A DNA stretch of 64,000 nucleotides from Enterococcus_D sp050529585 (GTDB lineage Bacteria; Bacillota; Bacilli; Lactobacillales; Enterococcaceae). This document shows positions 44,332-53,042 of the stretch, in pieces (the stretch's first letter is position 1; each line of letters begins with the position of its first letter). A model generated the notes under the pieces. The model was not told the origin of the DNA. It did no database searches and saw nothing but the letters and a program-made list of their open reading frames with translations. Location: positions 868,001-932,000 of the forward strand of contig NZ_CP172882.1 of the NCBI RefSeq assembly GCF_050529585.1. Reading direction: 5' to 3'. A program made the position numbers and the translations under genes.

Positions 44332-47010
44332 ATGAAGGAAAATAACTACAAAAAAATGATGCAAATCAAAAAAAGAAAGAAGAAAATCGCGCAAGCGTTG
44401 GTAATCGGAGCGATCACTTATGGCGCTTTTGGACCAAGTTTATTCTCAGAAAATTTGTCAGCATATGCTCAAGAAATCACGTACGGAGTAGATGTTACAA
44501 CTGATGGATACATCCGGATTGATGATCAAGTGATTCCAGTCACTGCGGGTACTAGTGTAAGTTTACCTGCCAATGGAAGCCTGAGTATTGATGGACAAAC
44601 CTATTCTTTATCGGATGCAACATCGATTGAATTAAACAATCTGTCAATTTCTGGTATTGCTTATCTTCAAAATTTATCCAGTTTAACAAGTTTGACTATC
44701 AGTAACTGTTCTTTCCCGAATATGCTTTATATAATCAATAATGATTCCTTGCCTACTCTAACAATCAAAGGCTCTTCATTTGATAGGATATTGCACATTA
44801 GTGGTAATGCTATTCTTAGCGTGGCTGAAGCGATTGATTGTGATTTTAAAAATGATACGGCGCAAATAACGGAGTACAAAGTTTATGCTACAGGTAATGC
44901 TACAGATTTTGAAATGCAGTTTGAAGACTCTCGTTATGTAGGAAGTGGCACACCAGCAATCAATAGTACGATTCATGATTTGAGCACGAATTATACGTGG
45001 CATGGTAAAACAGCTTCATCTCCAGCGGGTCCAGGTGAGTTTGTGGAAGCTGGTGTGATCACTGTTGACGGTGTTACTTATGATGTCGCAGGGAAAAAAA
45101 TATGGTCTTCTTATTCTGGGAATCAATTAGTTGTTAGAGAAAATAATTCTGTTGGTACGGTATTGATTCGTGTGGATAGTCCAACAAGTATTATCTACGA
45201 TAGTGTTTCTGCAAATCTGGTGGATGTAAATGGGTTGACATCTTTACAATCACTGGTCATTAAAGACTCTGAATTTGATCTTTATTTGGCTGCGAGCATG
45301 GTTACAGGACAATTGACATCTGTGGACGTCTCAAATACATCCTTTGGTCAATATATTTATATGACTGGCAATCCTGAACTAGCGTCTGTATCCATTGATA
45401 AAGTATCAGTTGGGGAATATCTAACGATTAATAATAATTCAGGGGATCCCGATATTTCGATTTCTAACACGACAGTAGAGTTATATATAGATTTGGCTCT
45501 TGGCGGAGAAAGTACGTTCGAATTATCAAATACTGGACATCGCTCTTATTTAGTATACAACCAAAATGGTACTTCTACACTAGGAGATATTGATACCGAT
45601 GCCGACGCGGATGCTGACGCTGATGCCGATGCCGACGCTGATGCGGATGCGGATGCCGACGCCGATGCTGACGCCGACGCGGATGCTGATGCCGACGCGG
45701 ATGCTGATGCCGACGCAGATGCTGATGCCGACGCCGATGCAGATGCGGATGCGGATGCGGATGCGGATGCGGATGCGGATGCGGATGCCGATGCTGACGC
45801 CGATGCAGATGCTGATGCTGACGCCGATGCTGATGCCGACGCTGACGCTGATGCGGATGCAGATGCTGACGCCGATGCGGATGCGGATGCGGATGCGGAT
45901 GCCGATGCTGACGCCGATGCAGATGCTGATGCTGACGCCGATGCTGATGCCGACGCTGACGCTGATGCGGATGCAGATGCTGACGCCGATGCGGATGCGG
46001 ATGCAGATGCTGACGCCGATGCTGATGCCGACGCGGATGCTGACGCTGACGCCGATGCGGATGCGGATGCGGATGCGGATGCTGACGCCGATGCTGATGC
46101 CGACGCGGATGCTGACGCTGATGCGGATGCCGATGCTGATGCCGACGCCGATGCAGATGCTGACGCCGATGCGGATGCGGATGCCGATGCGGATGCCGAC
46201 GCCGACGCCGATGCTGACGCCGATGCGGATGCCGACGCGGATGCGGATGCTGATGCTGACGCCGATGCCGATGCCGATGCTGATGCCGACGCCGACGCCG
46301 ATGCTGACGCCGATGCTGATGCTGACGCCGATGCCGACGCTGATGCGGATGCGGATGCCGACGCCGATGCTGACGCCGATGCGGATGCTGACGCCGATGC
46401 CGATGCCGATGCGGATGCTGACGCCGATGCTGACGCCGATGCGGATGCGGATGCGGATGCGGATGCCGACGCCGATGCTGACGCCGATGCCGATGCGGAT
46501 GCCGATGCAGATGCGGATGCGGATGCGGATGCGGATGCGGATGCGGATGCCGACGCCGATGCTGACGCCGATGCAGATTCCGATGCCGACGCCGATGCTG
46601 ATGCGGATGCGGATGCTGACGCCGATGCGGATGCCGACGCCGATGCTGACGCTGATGCTGACGCTGATGCGGATGCTGACGCTGATGCGGATGCTGACGC
46701 CGATGCTGATGCCGATGCTGATGCGGATGCCGACGCAGATGCTGACGCCGATGCAGATTCCGATGCCGACGCGGACGCGGATGCTGATGCCGATGCTGAC
46801 GCTGATGCTGATGCGGATGCTGACGCCGATGCGGATTCTGATGGGAATGGTACCAATTCTGGCGGAAACAAAGGAAGTTCTTCTGGATCAAGCACTTCAG
46901 GGAAACAGTTGCCTAAGACAAACGAAGTGAGCAGTGGAGCGGCTACATCTGCTTTAGGTTTTGGCGCTATTCTTACGAGTCTAGGTTTTTATAAACGCAA
47001 AAAAAGATAA
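44332..47010 (+). CDS. Wall-anchored surface protein with very long Asp-Ala repeat
   Basis: An 892-residue cell-surface protein. A basic N-terminus and hydrophobic core give a signal peptide (cut near AYAQE). Residues ~45-420 repeat short strand units (LTSLTISNCSF, LQSLVIKDSEF, LASVSIDKVSV) that suggest a beta-solenoid or leucine-rich-like ligand domain, in two similar halves each starting with DG-(Y/V) segments. Residues 423-~835 are almost pure Asp-Ala dipeptide with Ser replacing Ala at three places. After a Ser/Gly-rich segment come LPKTN (860-864), a hydrophobic helix and KRKKR. The DA tract should act as a highly acidic stalk, as SD repeats do in staphylococcal Clf/Sdr proteins. GGAGG precedes ATG 44332. 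Confidence 0.85.
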   Translation: MKENNYKKMMQIKKRKKKIAQALVIGAITYGAFGPSLFSENLSAYAQEITYGVDVTTDGYIRIDDQVIPVTAGTSVSLPANGSLSIDGQTYSLSDATSIELNNLSISGIAYLQNLSSLTSLTISNCSFPNMLYIINNDSLPTLTIKGSSFDRILHISGNAILSVAEAIDCDFKNDTAQITEYKVYATGNATDFEMQFEDSRYVGSGTPAINSTIHDLSTNYTWHGKTASSPAGPGEFVEAGVITVDGVTYDVAGKKIWSSYSGNQLVVRENNSVGTVLIRVDSPTSIIYDSVSANLVDVNGLTSLQSLVIKDSEFDLYLAASMVTGQLTSVDVSNTSFGQYIYMTGNPELASVSIDKVSVGEYLTINNNSGDPDISISNTTVELYIDLALGGESTFELSNTGHRSYLVYNQNGTSTLGDIDTDADADADADADADADADADADADADADADADADADADADADADADADADADADADADADADADADADADADADADADADADADADADADADADADADADADADADADADADADADADADADADADADADADADADADADADADADADADADADADADADADADADADADADADADADADADADADADADADADADADADADADADADADADADADADADADADADADADADADADADADADADADADADADADADADADADADADADADADADADADADADADADADADADADADADADADADADADADADADADADADADADADADSDADADADADADADADADADADADADADADADADADADADADADADADADADADADADADSDADADADADADADADADADADADADSDGNGTNSGGNKGSSSGSSTSGKQLPKTNEVSSGAATSALGFGAILTSLGFYKRKKR
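45598..46842 (+). repeat. (GAY GCN)n tandem repeat coding for Asp-Ala
   Basis: About 1.24 kb of hexamer GA(T/C)GC(N). Synonymous changes reveal larger units: a block starting at 45787 recurs at 45901 (114 bp apart), and a block with GATTCC near 46575 recurs near 46755 (180 bp apart), so the tract grew by segmental duplication. Because the hexamer contains no stop in most frames, several long antisense and out-of-frame ORFs arise here without meaning. Confidence 0.93.
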
Positions 47011-47029
47011 TTGATTGCTACTAGCGAGC

Positions 47030-47068
47030 AGTTGGTTCGTTTGCCGATATTTAGGCAAACGAACCAGT
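47030..47068 (+). other. Strong intercistronic hairpin without T-run
   Basis: GGTTCGTTTGCC and GGCAAACGAACC form a perfect 12-bp stem (14 with flanking T-A and T-G pairs) around an 8-base loop, 25 bases before the next start codon. Without a U-tract it is unlikely to terminate; mRNA processing, stability or translational control is more plausible. Confidence 0.7.
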
Positions 47069-47094
47069 ACATAAAAGGTAAAAGAGGAGTACTT

Positions 47095-48783
47095 ATGAGA
47101 GATTACAATATGCTAAATGAGATCAAACATTATTTTCTGAACCTAGAAGAAAACGAGGATACTGTATTTTTGGTTTCTTATTGTGACAACGATCAACGAG
47201 CAACAGTTTGGCAAACGCAAGCAGCCACCTGCGATAAAGCTTGGACAAAAGTGAGTAGGTATCTAACTAAATTTCCTATTCAACCGAAATGGATAAAAAT
47301 CGATAAAATCACCAATAAAACATCCGTACCAAAAGAAATTGCCTTAAGACAAATCAAGGGAATCGATCGCAACAATTACTTTGCCGATGGTGTGGAGATG
47401 GGGGCTGTGCATCCTTTATACATTATGCCGGAAGAATTGACTGCAAATGCCTTGTTTGTCCCTCACAAGAATCATATTTTAGGGAAAAACCGTGCCCAGA
47501 TGAGTCCCAACGAAAGGAATATCATATCTTATATTCAAAAAAGGCTGAAACGCAAAGTGCTCGATTCTGGCAATCATATCGGAAACAATTGGACTTTATT
47601 TAAGAAAAAGGGTGTTTTTATCGAAGGTGAAAACTGGTACGCCCTTGAAACTGATTTTTTTGGACAGGGTGTACGCGCCATCGATCAAAGCAATCAATTT
47701 GAACATCTTGAACAAGCAATTGTATCTGGCAGCAACTATTTGTCGCAGCAATTAAATGCAGATGGGTCATTTGTTTATGGTTATTTTCCTGCTTACCACA
47801 AAAAGATCAGCGGCTACAATTCTGTGAGACATTTTTCTAGTTTATATGCATTGCTAGAAGCCTACGAGTATCGCCAAGACCCTGATCTTATCGAAAAAAT
47901 CGAAACAGGATTAAGGTGGGGCATCGAGAATTTAACAATCAATGTCAATAACCAGTTATTTGTTGTTGAAAAAACCAAACAAGGCAATGAATTGAAATTA
48001 GGCGCGCAAGCAATGATCATTCTAGCTTTATCAAAATATGAAGAAGTGACTAAAGATCGCTTCTATCATCAAGTACTTTTGAACTTTTTGGAAGGGATCC
48101 AAGCATTTATTCATGACAATGGCGAAACGTGTCATATTCTAACGGACACACTAGCGCAAAAAGAAAAATTCCGCATTATATATTATGATGGTGAAGCCTT
48201 ATTTGCAATCATGCGCGCCTACCCCTTGACTGGGGACAAAAAATGGCTAGACCTTGGGGAAAAACTCATGGAACGTTTTATTCGAAATGGCTACGAAAAG
48301 TACCATGATCACTGGTTAAGCTATTCTGTCAATGAATTGACCAAATATTTACCAAAGCGTGCGTATTTTGCCTTTGGTTTGAAGAATGCGCTAGATAATC
48401 TGCGGTTCATTGAAAGACGTGATACAGCTTATCCAACAATGCTGGAATTACTCGTTGCTGCTGTTAAAATGGTTGAACGTATGGAGTCTATTGAGGCATG
48501 TCAAGGGATGATTACGGAAAAAGAGAAGGAAGAATTGCAAAGGGTTATGGAGAAGCGAACGATCCATGAATTGCGGACAGGGACCATGTGGCCTGAACTT
48601 GCGATGTACTTCGCGAAACCAACTACGATCGTAGGTGGATTTTATACCCGCCATGATCGATGCCGAATGCGGATCGATGACGCAGAACACTTTTTATCGG
48701 GTATGATCAACTATATGAATGTGCATAAAGGAGTGAAAAAAGATGGGACAATGGATAGAGAGATTGCAGCAACTGCCATATAA
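47095..48783 (+). CDS. Large soluble protein with probable alpha/alpha-toroid domain, unknown function
   Basis: A 562-residue protein without signal peptide or membrane helix. Residues 1-90 form a small alpha/beta domain (VFLVSYCDNDQRATVWQTQ). From ~200 on, helices alternate in a way typical of six-hairpin/toroid enzymes: YNSVRHFSSLYALLEAYEY (~241-259, with His246), LGAQAMIILALSKYEE, YYDGEALFAIMRAYP and DAEHFLSGMINYM near the end. I do not recognise a named family; glycosidase-, lyase- or epimerase-like activity is possible from the fold. ATG 47095 has AGAGGAG; the TTG at 47011 lacks a site. It overlaps the next gene by 41 bases and so belongs to the module with the MurF-like ligase. Confidence 0.72.
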   Translation: MRDYNMLNEIKHYFLNLEENEDTVFLVSYCDNDQRATVWQTQAATCDKAWTKVSRYLTKFPIQPKWIKIDKITNKTSVPKEIALRQIKGIDRNNYFADGVEMGAVHPLYIMPEELTANALFVPHKNHILGKNRAQMSPNERNIISYIQKRLKRKVLDSGNHIGNNWTLFKKKGVFIEGENWYALETDFFGQGVRAIDQSNQFEHLEQAIVSGSNYLSQQLNADGSFVYGYFPAYHKKISGYNSVRHFSSLYALLEAYEYRQDPDLIEKIETGLRWGIENLTINVNNQLFVVEKTKQGNELKLGAQAMIILALSKYEEVTKDRFYHQVLLNFLEGIQAFIHDNGETCHILTDTLAQKEKFRIIYYDGEALFAIMRAYPLTGDKKWLDLGEKLMERFIRNGYEKYHDHWLSYSVNELTKYLPKRAYFAFGLKNALDNLRFIERRDTAYPTMLELLVAAVKMVERMESIEACQGMITEKEKEELQRVMEKRTIHELRTGTMWPELAMYFAKPTTIVGGFYTRHDRCRMRIDDAEHFLSGMINYMNVHKGVKKDGTMDREIAATAI

Positions 48784-49015
48784 ACGCCTATTATTATTAC
48801 TGGTGCTCTTTTTGATGGCTTTACGTTACTTCAGATATCGGAAAGACAAGCAAGCGAGTGAAGATATATCGGATAACGACTTGAAAGACAAGTATGGACA
48901 AGAAGATGGCGTCTTTCCGTGGGAAGCCAACAATGACGATAATCCCAAAAAAATTCCGCCATCCGCAAAGCGCAAGCCGATTATTCATGATGGACCAAAG
49001 AGAGGCAAATGGTGA
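48743..49015 (+). CDS. Small one-pass membrane protein
   Basis: A 90-residue protein with one hydrophobic helix (~14-27, KRLLLLLVLFLMALRYF) followed by a charged, proline-containing tail (EDGVFPWEANNDD, KRKPIIHDGPKRG). ATG 48743 has AAAGGAG upstream and lies inside the end of the preceding gene; its stop overlaps the ligase start (TGATG). The tight coupling suggests it anchors the two soluble neighbours to the membrane, in the way small Cap/Pgs subunits accompany the polyglutamate ligase. No family recognised. Confidence 0.72.
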   Translation: MGQWIERLQQLPYKRLLLLLVLFLMALRYFRYRKDKQASEDISDNDLKDKYGQEDGVFPWEANNDDNPKKIPPSAKRKPIIHDGPKRGKW

Positions 49016-50508
49016 TGACAACTTTAGTGAAAGAAATCTCAGGACTCACATACGATGATTTTCGAACAATAGAAGGGTACTTTTTATCGGATGAATGTGC
49101 CAAAGACCTCTTAATTTCTGATTTCGAATACCAAGGTCATTATACAAAACGATCCACAAGTACAAACCTGGGTTTTATCGCATTTACGAAAGATAGGCGT
49201 TCTGAAATCAACGGCAGAGAAGTAGCCTGGCCAGACGGAAATCAAGAAGCAATCGAAAATATCGACCATATCAGCTTATTGGTCACTGAGCATCCAATCG
49301 AAGAATTGAAAGAGACGTTGCCTCAATTTATTGTGGAAAACACTTGGAAGTTTATGCTGGCGCTAAGCCAAAAAATCAGGTCAGCAAACACAGCCAAAGT
49401 AATTGCCATTACTGGCTCGGTTGGAAAAAGCAGTACCCGTTTGATGGTGGATCAGTTGTTGCAACCAAGTCACGACATTCTTTCGAATCGCGGCAATCAC
49501 AATACGCGATTTGCCATACCGCTATATCTTTGTAAAGCGTCCCAAGGACCAGAAATCTTAAACCTAGAAGTTTCATTGAATGCGTTAAATAATCGTGATT
49601 CCGGACCGATGAGTCCACTGATCCAACCAGATATAGCGTTGGTGACATCCGTTGGTGAAGCACACATGGCGACATTCAAATCGATCGAACAATTAGCTGA
49701 GTATAAGGGAAGGGTTTATGATGGGTTAAGTGCCAACGGGATAGCCATCATTAATCGTGATATCCATGATCATTTGTATCAGATTTTATTGGCTAAAGCA
49801 CAAAAGAAAACCAATCGGATCCGTACTTACAGCATGACGGATCCTGATGCAGATCTATACTTAGTCAAAAAAAGTGAATTGAAGCATGGCGTAGAGATCA
49901 CTATTTCTTTAAATGAAAAGCGCTATACCTACTTTTTGAACATTTCTAGCAAAGGAATGGTTGAGAATTCACTGGCTGCATTATTGATCATAGACAGTCT
50001 GGGGATACCGATTACACAATGTACAAAAAATTTCGCCCAATACCGTTCTCTGCCGAAAATTTTGGAAGAAACCCATTATTCATGTCAAAATAAAGAGATC
50101 ACCGTGCTTGATGATACCCATAATGCTTCGATACCTGCAATGATCAATGCAATCGAAGCCTTCAAGCAAAAACATGTGTATTATGGTGGAAAAAAAATTC
50201 TGGTCCTTGGGCAGATTGCTGACTTAGGCAGTCAGGCAGAAACATTACATCAGACACTATTGCCTTGGATCAATGAAAGTGGGGCTGATTTGCTGTTGGG
50301 ATACGGCCCGTTGATGCAAGCAGTGACAGAACAATGCCAACTGGAAAGTGCGTGGTTCGACAACTTACAAGACCTCGTCCAAAAAATAAAGCATGAGATG
50401 ACGGATCAATCTTTCATATTATTAAAAGGCTCCGTTTCACATAGCGACTTTCATCAAATCAGTGGTTTGTTAAAAAGAAGTTTGCGAGAAACCGTTAGGA
50501 ATAGTTGA
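49015..50508 (+). CDS. MurF-like amide ligase (Mur ligase family)
   Basis: A 497-residue Mur-type ligase. An N-terminal substrate domain is followed by the ATP-binding motif TGSVGKSST (133-141, Lys138), the central-domain strand QPDIALVTSVGEAHMATFKSIE and the C-terminal ADDxxNA-like strand VLDDTHNASIPAM (~364-376), as in MurF. It should join an amino acid or amine to a carboxylate with ATP. It is not in a peptidoglycan cluster but coupled to a toroid-like protein and a membrane peptide, so a special polymer or surface modification is likelier than MurF itself. ATG 49015 fits the ribosome site better than ATG 49009. Confidence 0.85.
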   Translation: MTTLVKEISGLTYDDFRTIEGYFLSDECAKDLLISDFEYQGHYTKRSTSTNLGFIAFTKDRRSEINGREVAWPDGNQEAIENIDHISLLVTEHPIEELKETLPQFIVENTWKFMLALSQKIRSANTAKVIAITGSVGKSSTRLMVDQLLQPSHDILSNRGNHNTRFAIPLYLCKASQGPEILNLEVSLNALNNRDSGPMSPLIQPDIALVTSVGEAHMATFKSIEQLAEYKGRVYDGLSANGIAIINRDIHDHLYQILLAKAQKKTNRIRTYSMTDPDADLYLVKKSELKHGVEITISLNEKRYTYFLNISSKGMVENSLAALLIIDSLGIPITQCTKNFAQYRSLPKILEETHYSCQNKEITVLDDTHNASIPAMINAIEAFKQKHVYYGGKKILVLGQIADLGSQAETLHQTLLPWINESGADLLLGYGPLMQAVTEQCQLESAWFDNLQDLVQKIKHEMTDQSFILLKGSVSHSDFHQISGLLKRSLRETVRNS

Positions 50509-50561
50509 TCAGCGTCAAGTGCTCAGATGAAAGTGTGTATTCATTTAGCAGGCGTGATCTG

Positions 50562-50612
50562 ATAAAAAAGCGGACCTCCTTCCTCATTTTTTGAGGTGGA
50601 GATCCGCTTTTT
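50562..50612. terminator. Bidirectional intrinsic terminator
   Basis: AAAAAGCGGAcCTCC pairs with GGAGATCCGCTTTTT across a loop that has its own CCTCA/TGAGG stem. It ends the ligase operon and could also end the convergent MerR transcript. Confidence 0.85.
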
Positions 50613-50751
50613 TTGTGTGTTCAACGCAACGCACAGGATTCCTTCAAGCATACAGACAAGCAAATGGTGAACGTCTGCTGTGTATCGTTTGATGGATGAC
50701 GCAACAAAGAAAAAGAGAAGTCAGGTTTTTTCCTTCGCTTCGTGTGGGGAA

Positions 50752-51768
50752 TCATGGTTCTTGTGTTGTTTTTTCCTTGATTGGAAATAGTAGATCGAGT
50801 TGCATTTTTCCGTGGTCAAAGTTAGGATTTTGGAGATTTCCCCGATAATTCAATTGTTCTTCTAAGCAGCGATCCATATCGTCTTCGAGAGGTGACACAC
50901 GAATACTTTGCCAATCGTTTTCATATTGGTCGCTCTTGGATACCCAATCCCGCAGTAATGACCAATGGTCAAAATCGCCCATTTGAATCATATGGGCGGC
51001 ATATAGTCCGCCGGTGAAGGTACGTTTTACAAGTGGCTCTGGTACAGGCATGTTTTCCGGGATCGTCACCCACATTTGATATTTTTGCGAGTTTTCACCA
51101 ATTCCTGTTGCACCTTGAGAACAATCAAAGCCAAAGTGACGAATATCTGGTTTGATTTGCAGCAAATCATGGGCCTTTACAAAGTTTGTCATCAGATCTG
51201 CAACGATATCCTCGCAGCCATTTCCGGTCGCACTTGCTGCGGCTACCGTCATTGGCGGCAAATAGATGACCCTTACATCTGTCAGCTGGTTTAGCGTTTC
51301 ATTTGCTTTGCTCAACTCTTCCATTGGTTTTTCCTCCTGTAGGGTATTTTTGGGGAAGGAAATCTTTTCGACAATAGCTAATACAGAATTATCAGTGAGA
51401 CAATCAAGTTGTAATTGCATGTTTGCTTTATGCTTCATTTCTTGGATCAGCGTATTCAATAAAGAACGCACGGTTGATAAAGCGGTCATTTCCTTATCCA
51501 GTTTGTTCAGGTTACGTTCGAAAATCTCAACCACGTGTGTGGCGTCATGATTGTTAAAAATTTCATGGATTTGCTTCACCGGCACACGAAATTTCCGCAA
51601 GATAATGATTTGTCTCAGTCTACGTATGGCGACTTCATCATAAACTCTATACGCATATCCTTCCATGCGACGACTCTCGATCAATCCAACTTGCTCATAA
51701 TAGCGAAGCATACGACTTGATATACCAAGGCTTTTTGATACTGTACTAACGGTTTGCATTGCGTGCAT
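50752..51768 (-). CDS. MerR-family regulator with C-terminal effector-binding (GyrI-like) domain
   Basis: A 338-residue regulator. MerR winged helix at ~5-75 (VSKSLGISSRMLRYYEQVGLIES), a dimerising helix at ~85-115 and a GyrI/AraC_E_bind-like ligand domain at ~165-330 (TFTGGLYAAHMIQMGDF). This matches BmrR/TipA-like multidrug-type regulators that sense hydrophobic or cationic ligands. Start ATG 51768 has GGGGGAGG upstream. The promoter with a 19-base spacer and centred dyad points to autoregulation. No efflux gene is adjacent. Confidence 0.9.
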   Translation of the reverse strand: MHAMQTVSTVSKSLGISSRMLRYYEQVGLIESRRMEGYAYRVYDEVAIRRLRQIIILRKFRVPVKQIHEIFNNHDATHVVEIFERNLNKLDKEMTALSTVRSLLNTLIQEMKHKANMQLQLDCLTDNSVLAIVEKISFPKNTLQEEKPMEELSKANETLNQLTDVRVIYLPPMTVAAASATGNGCEDIVADLMTNFVKAHDLLQIKPDIRHFGFDCSQGATGIGENSQKYQMWVTIPENMPVPEPLVKRTFTGGLYAAHMIQMGDFDHWSLLRDWVSKSDQYENDWQSIRVSPLEDDMDRCLEEQLNYRGNLQNPNFDHGKMQLDLLFPIKEKTTQEP

Positions 51769-51795
51769 TAGGTCTGCACCTCCCCCTCATAAATA

Positions 51796-51826
51796 AGCAT
51801 AAAGTACGACACGGTGTTCGTGTCAA
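51796..51826 (-). promoter_or_regulatory. MerR-type promoter with 19-base spacer and centred operator
   Basis: On the minus strand TTGACA (51826-51821) and TATGCT (51801-51796) are separated by 19 bases, the lengthened spacer that MerR proteins correct by untwisting. The perfect dyad GACAC-GAACA-CCGTGTC-type repeat (51808-51824) overlaps the -35 and spacer. Confidence 0.78.
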
Positions 51827-51989
51827 GAAAAACTCTTCTACCATTATTCTAACATGAAATGACCCTGACACCTTCTTATTGTATGTGGGCAATTTATGTG
51901 GTTTAGTTAGATAGAGAAATCGACCCAAGCTGTGTTAACATATCTGATGACGCCCAAAATGATTTATATACTGTACGAAGAGGTGAACC

Positions 51990-52535
51990 ATGATCCAAAT
52001 CAAGCAAATCACGCAAACAAACCAACAAGATATCCGTATCAAAAATGAACCTTTCAAGATATGGGGCAAGATGCTCCCCGCTTATAACAATGGCGTATGG
52101 TCATATCAGACGGATATCTATCCTTTGGCGCAAGTAACAGAAATGTGCTTTCCTGATGAAAACTATGACTATCAGCAAATGAGCAACGATACGGTCTTCT
52201 TTGGTGCCTACCACCAAGCAGTTTGCATTGGTTTAGCGGTGGTGCAAAAAGGAATCTTTAAATATGACTATTTGTTTGACCTGAAAGTCAATCAAGCCTA
52301 TCGCCAGCAAGGGGTTGCCCAATTGTTGATCCAACAAGCCTATGAATGGGCAGTAGCGCGGGGAAATCTTGGCTTATACACGATTGGTCAAGACAATAAT
52401 CTATCGGCATGTTTGTTTTATCTGAAAGCAGGATTTCGCATCGGCGGTTTAGATACGGATGTCTATCGTGGAACAGCCCAAGCCGGCAAAGCGGACATCT
52501 TGTTCTACTTGGATAAAAAGAAGCAAAAAAAATAA
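51990..52535 (+). CDS. GNAT acetyltransferase, streptothricin acetyltransferase (SatA)-like
   Basis: A 181-residue GNAT protein. The acetyl-CoA loop is QAYRQQGVAQLLI, and the C-terminal signature GLYTIGQDNNLSACLFYLKAGFRIGG, here cited in part, is characteristic of SatA/Sat4-type streptothricin acetyltransferases, as is DTDVYRGT. Family knowledge: these enzymes acetylate the beta-lysine of streptothricin. Whether it confers resistance here is not shown. ATG 51990 has GAGGTG upstream. It is a single gene ended by a terminator shared with the convergent small-protein genes. Confidence 0.85.
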   Translation: MIQIKQITQTNQQDIRIKNEPFKIWGKMLPAYNNGVWSYQTDIYPLAQVTEMCFPDENYDYQQMSNDTVFFGAYHQAVCIGLAVVQKGIFKYDYLFDLKVNQAYRQQGVAQLLIQQAYEWAVARGNLGLYTIGQDNNLSACLFYLKAGFRIGGLDTDVYRGTAQAGKADILFYLDKKKQKK

Positions 52536-52559
52536 GCCCTACGGCTTATTTTTTTTGCG
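52525..52559. terminator. Bidirectional intrinsic terminator overlapping two coding ends
   Basis: AAAAAAATAAGCC-CTAC-GGCTTATTTTTTTT; the arms include the final lysine codons of the SatA-like gene and the last codons of the convergent small gene. Confidence 0.88.
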
Positions 52560-52721
52560 GGTGATATCTTGATGGGGATCTTGATAATAGTTTGCGTTCA
52601 GTTCATCATCAATAGAAGCACCAAACAATGAAACCAAACTAGGAACAAACCCGATCACACCAAGGAGGAAAGCAATAGGAAGATAGACTTTCTTCTTTTT
52701 GTACCAGGGGGTTGCTTTCAT
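52539..52721 (-). CDS. Very small membrane protein
   Basis: A 60-residue protein with one hydrophobic helix (YLPIAFLLGVIGFVPSLVSLF split around Gly/Pro) after the basic start KATPWYKKKK, and an acidic then basic tail (QDITRKKNKP). ATG 52721 is chosen because AAGGAAAGG is nine bases away; the ATG at 52730 would touch it. First of three small membrane-protein genes in a row on this strand. No family recognised. Confidence 0.68.
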   Translation of the reverse strand: MKATPWYKKKKVYLPIAFLLGVIGFVPSLVSLFGASIDDELNANYYQDPHQDITRKKNKP

Positions 52722-52741
52722 CAAGATCATCCTTTCCTTCT

Positions 52742-52767
52742 ATTATATAGAGCAATTATATAGAGCA
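52742..52767. repeat. 13-bp tandem direct repeat
   Basis: ATTATATAGAGCA occurs twice in direct succession between two small membrane-protein genes; probably a local slippage duplication. Confidence 0.85.
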
Positions 52768-52768
52768 A

Positions 52769-52981
52769 TTACTTGGAAGAATATTTGCGGCTCTTGGCCT
52801 TTTTGTAGTACCCGGCTGCCAAGTCAAAACCAAAGGAGATAGCAAGTAAAAGTAGACATTCATTGAACAAACCCAAAATAGGAAGTGTATCAATCGTGTA
52901 CTGCCCTTGGATCAAATCGATGATATGCAGAAAAAAAACGCCTATGAACGCAATCAATAGATGGTAAAAAACTTTTTTCAT
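52769..52981 (-). CDS. Very small membrane protein
   Basis: A 70-residue protein with two hydrophobic helices (FYHLLIAFIGVFFLHIIDL and LFNECLLLLAISFGFDLAAGYY, each cited in part) and a basic C-terminus KKAKSRKYSSK. Start ATG 52981 has AGGAGG upstream. Neighbours on both sides are small membrane proteins on the same strand, suggesting a common transcript. Function unknown. Confidence 0.7.
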   Translation of the reverse strand: MKKVFYHLLIAFIGVFFLHIIDLIQGQYTIDTLPILGLFNECLLLLAISFGFDLAAGYYKKAKSRKYSSK

Positions 52982-53042
52982 GATGTACCTCCTTCAATCT
53001 ATGGATAAACCGATTTCATTTGCTTCTAGTAGAACAAGATAC

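Noticed and set aside
45598..46842. CRISPR array or satellite DNA
   Set aside because: The repeat is a continuous in-frame dipeptide-coding hexamer without spacers, inside a protein with signal peptide and wall anchor.
45546..46930. Long antisense and out-of-frame ORFs rich in Ala-Ser, His-Arg or Met-Pro/Arg
   Set aside because: They are by-products of the stop-free GAYGCN hexamer repeat; no start signals and no biological composition.
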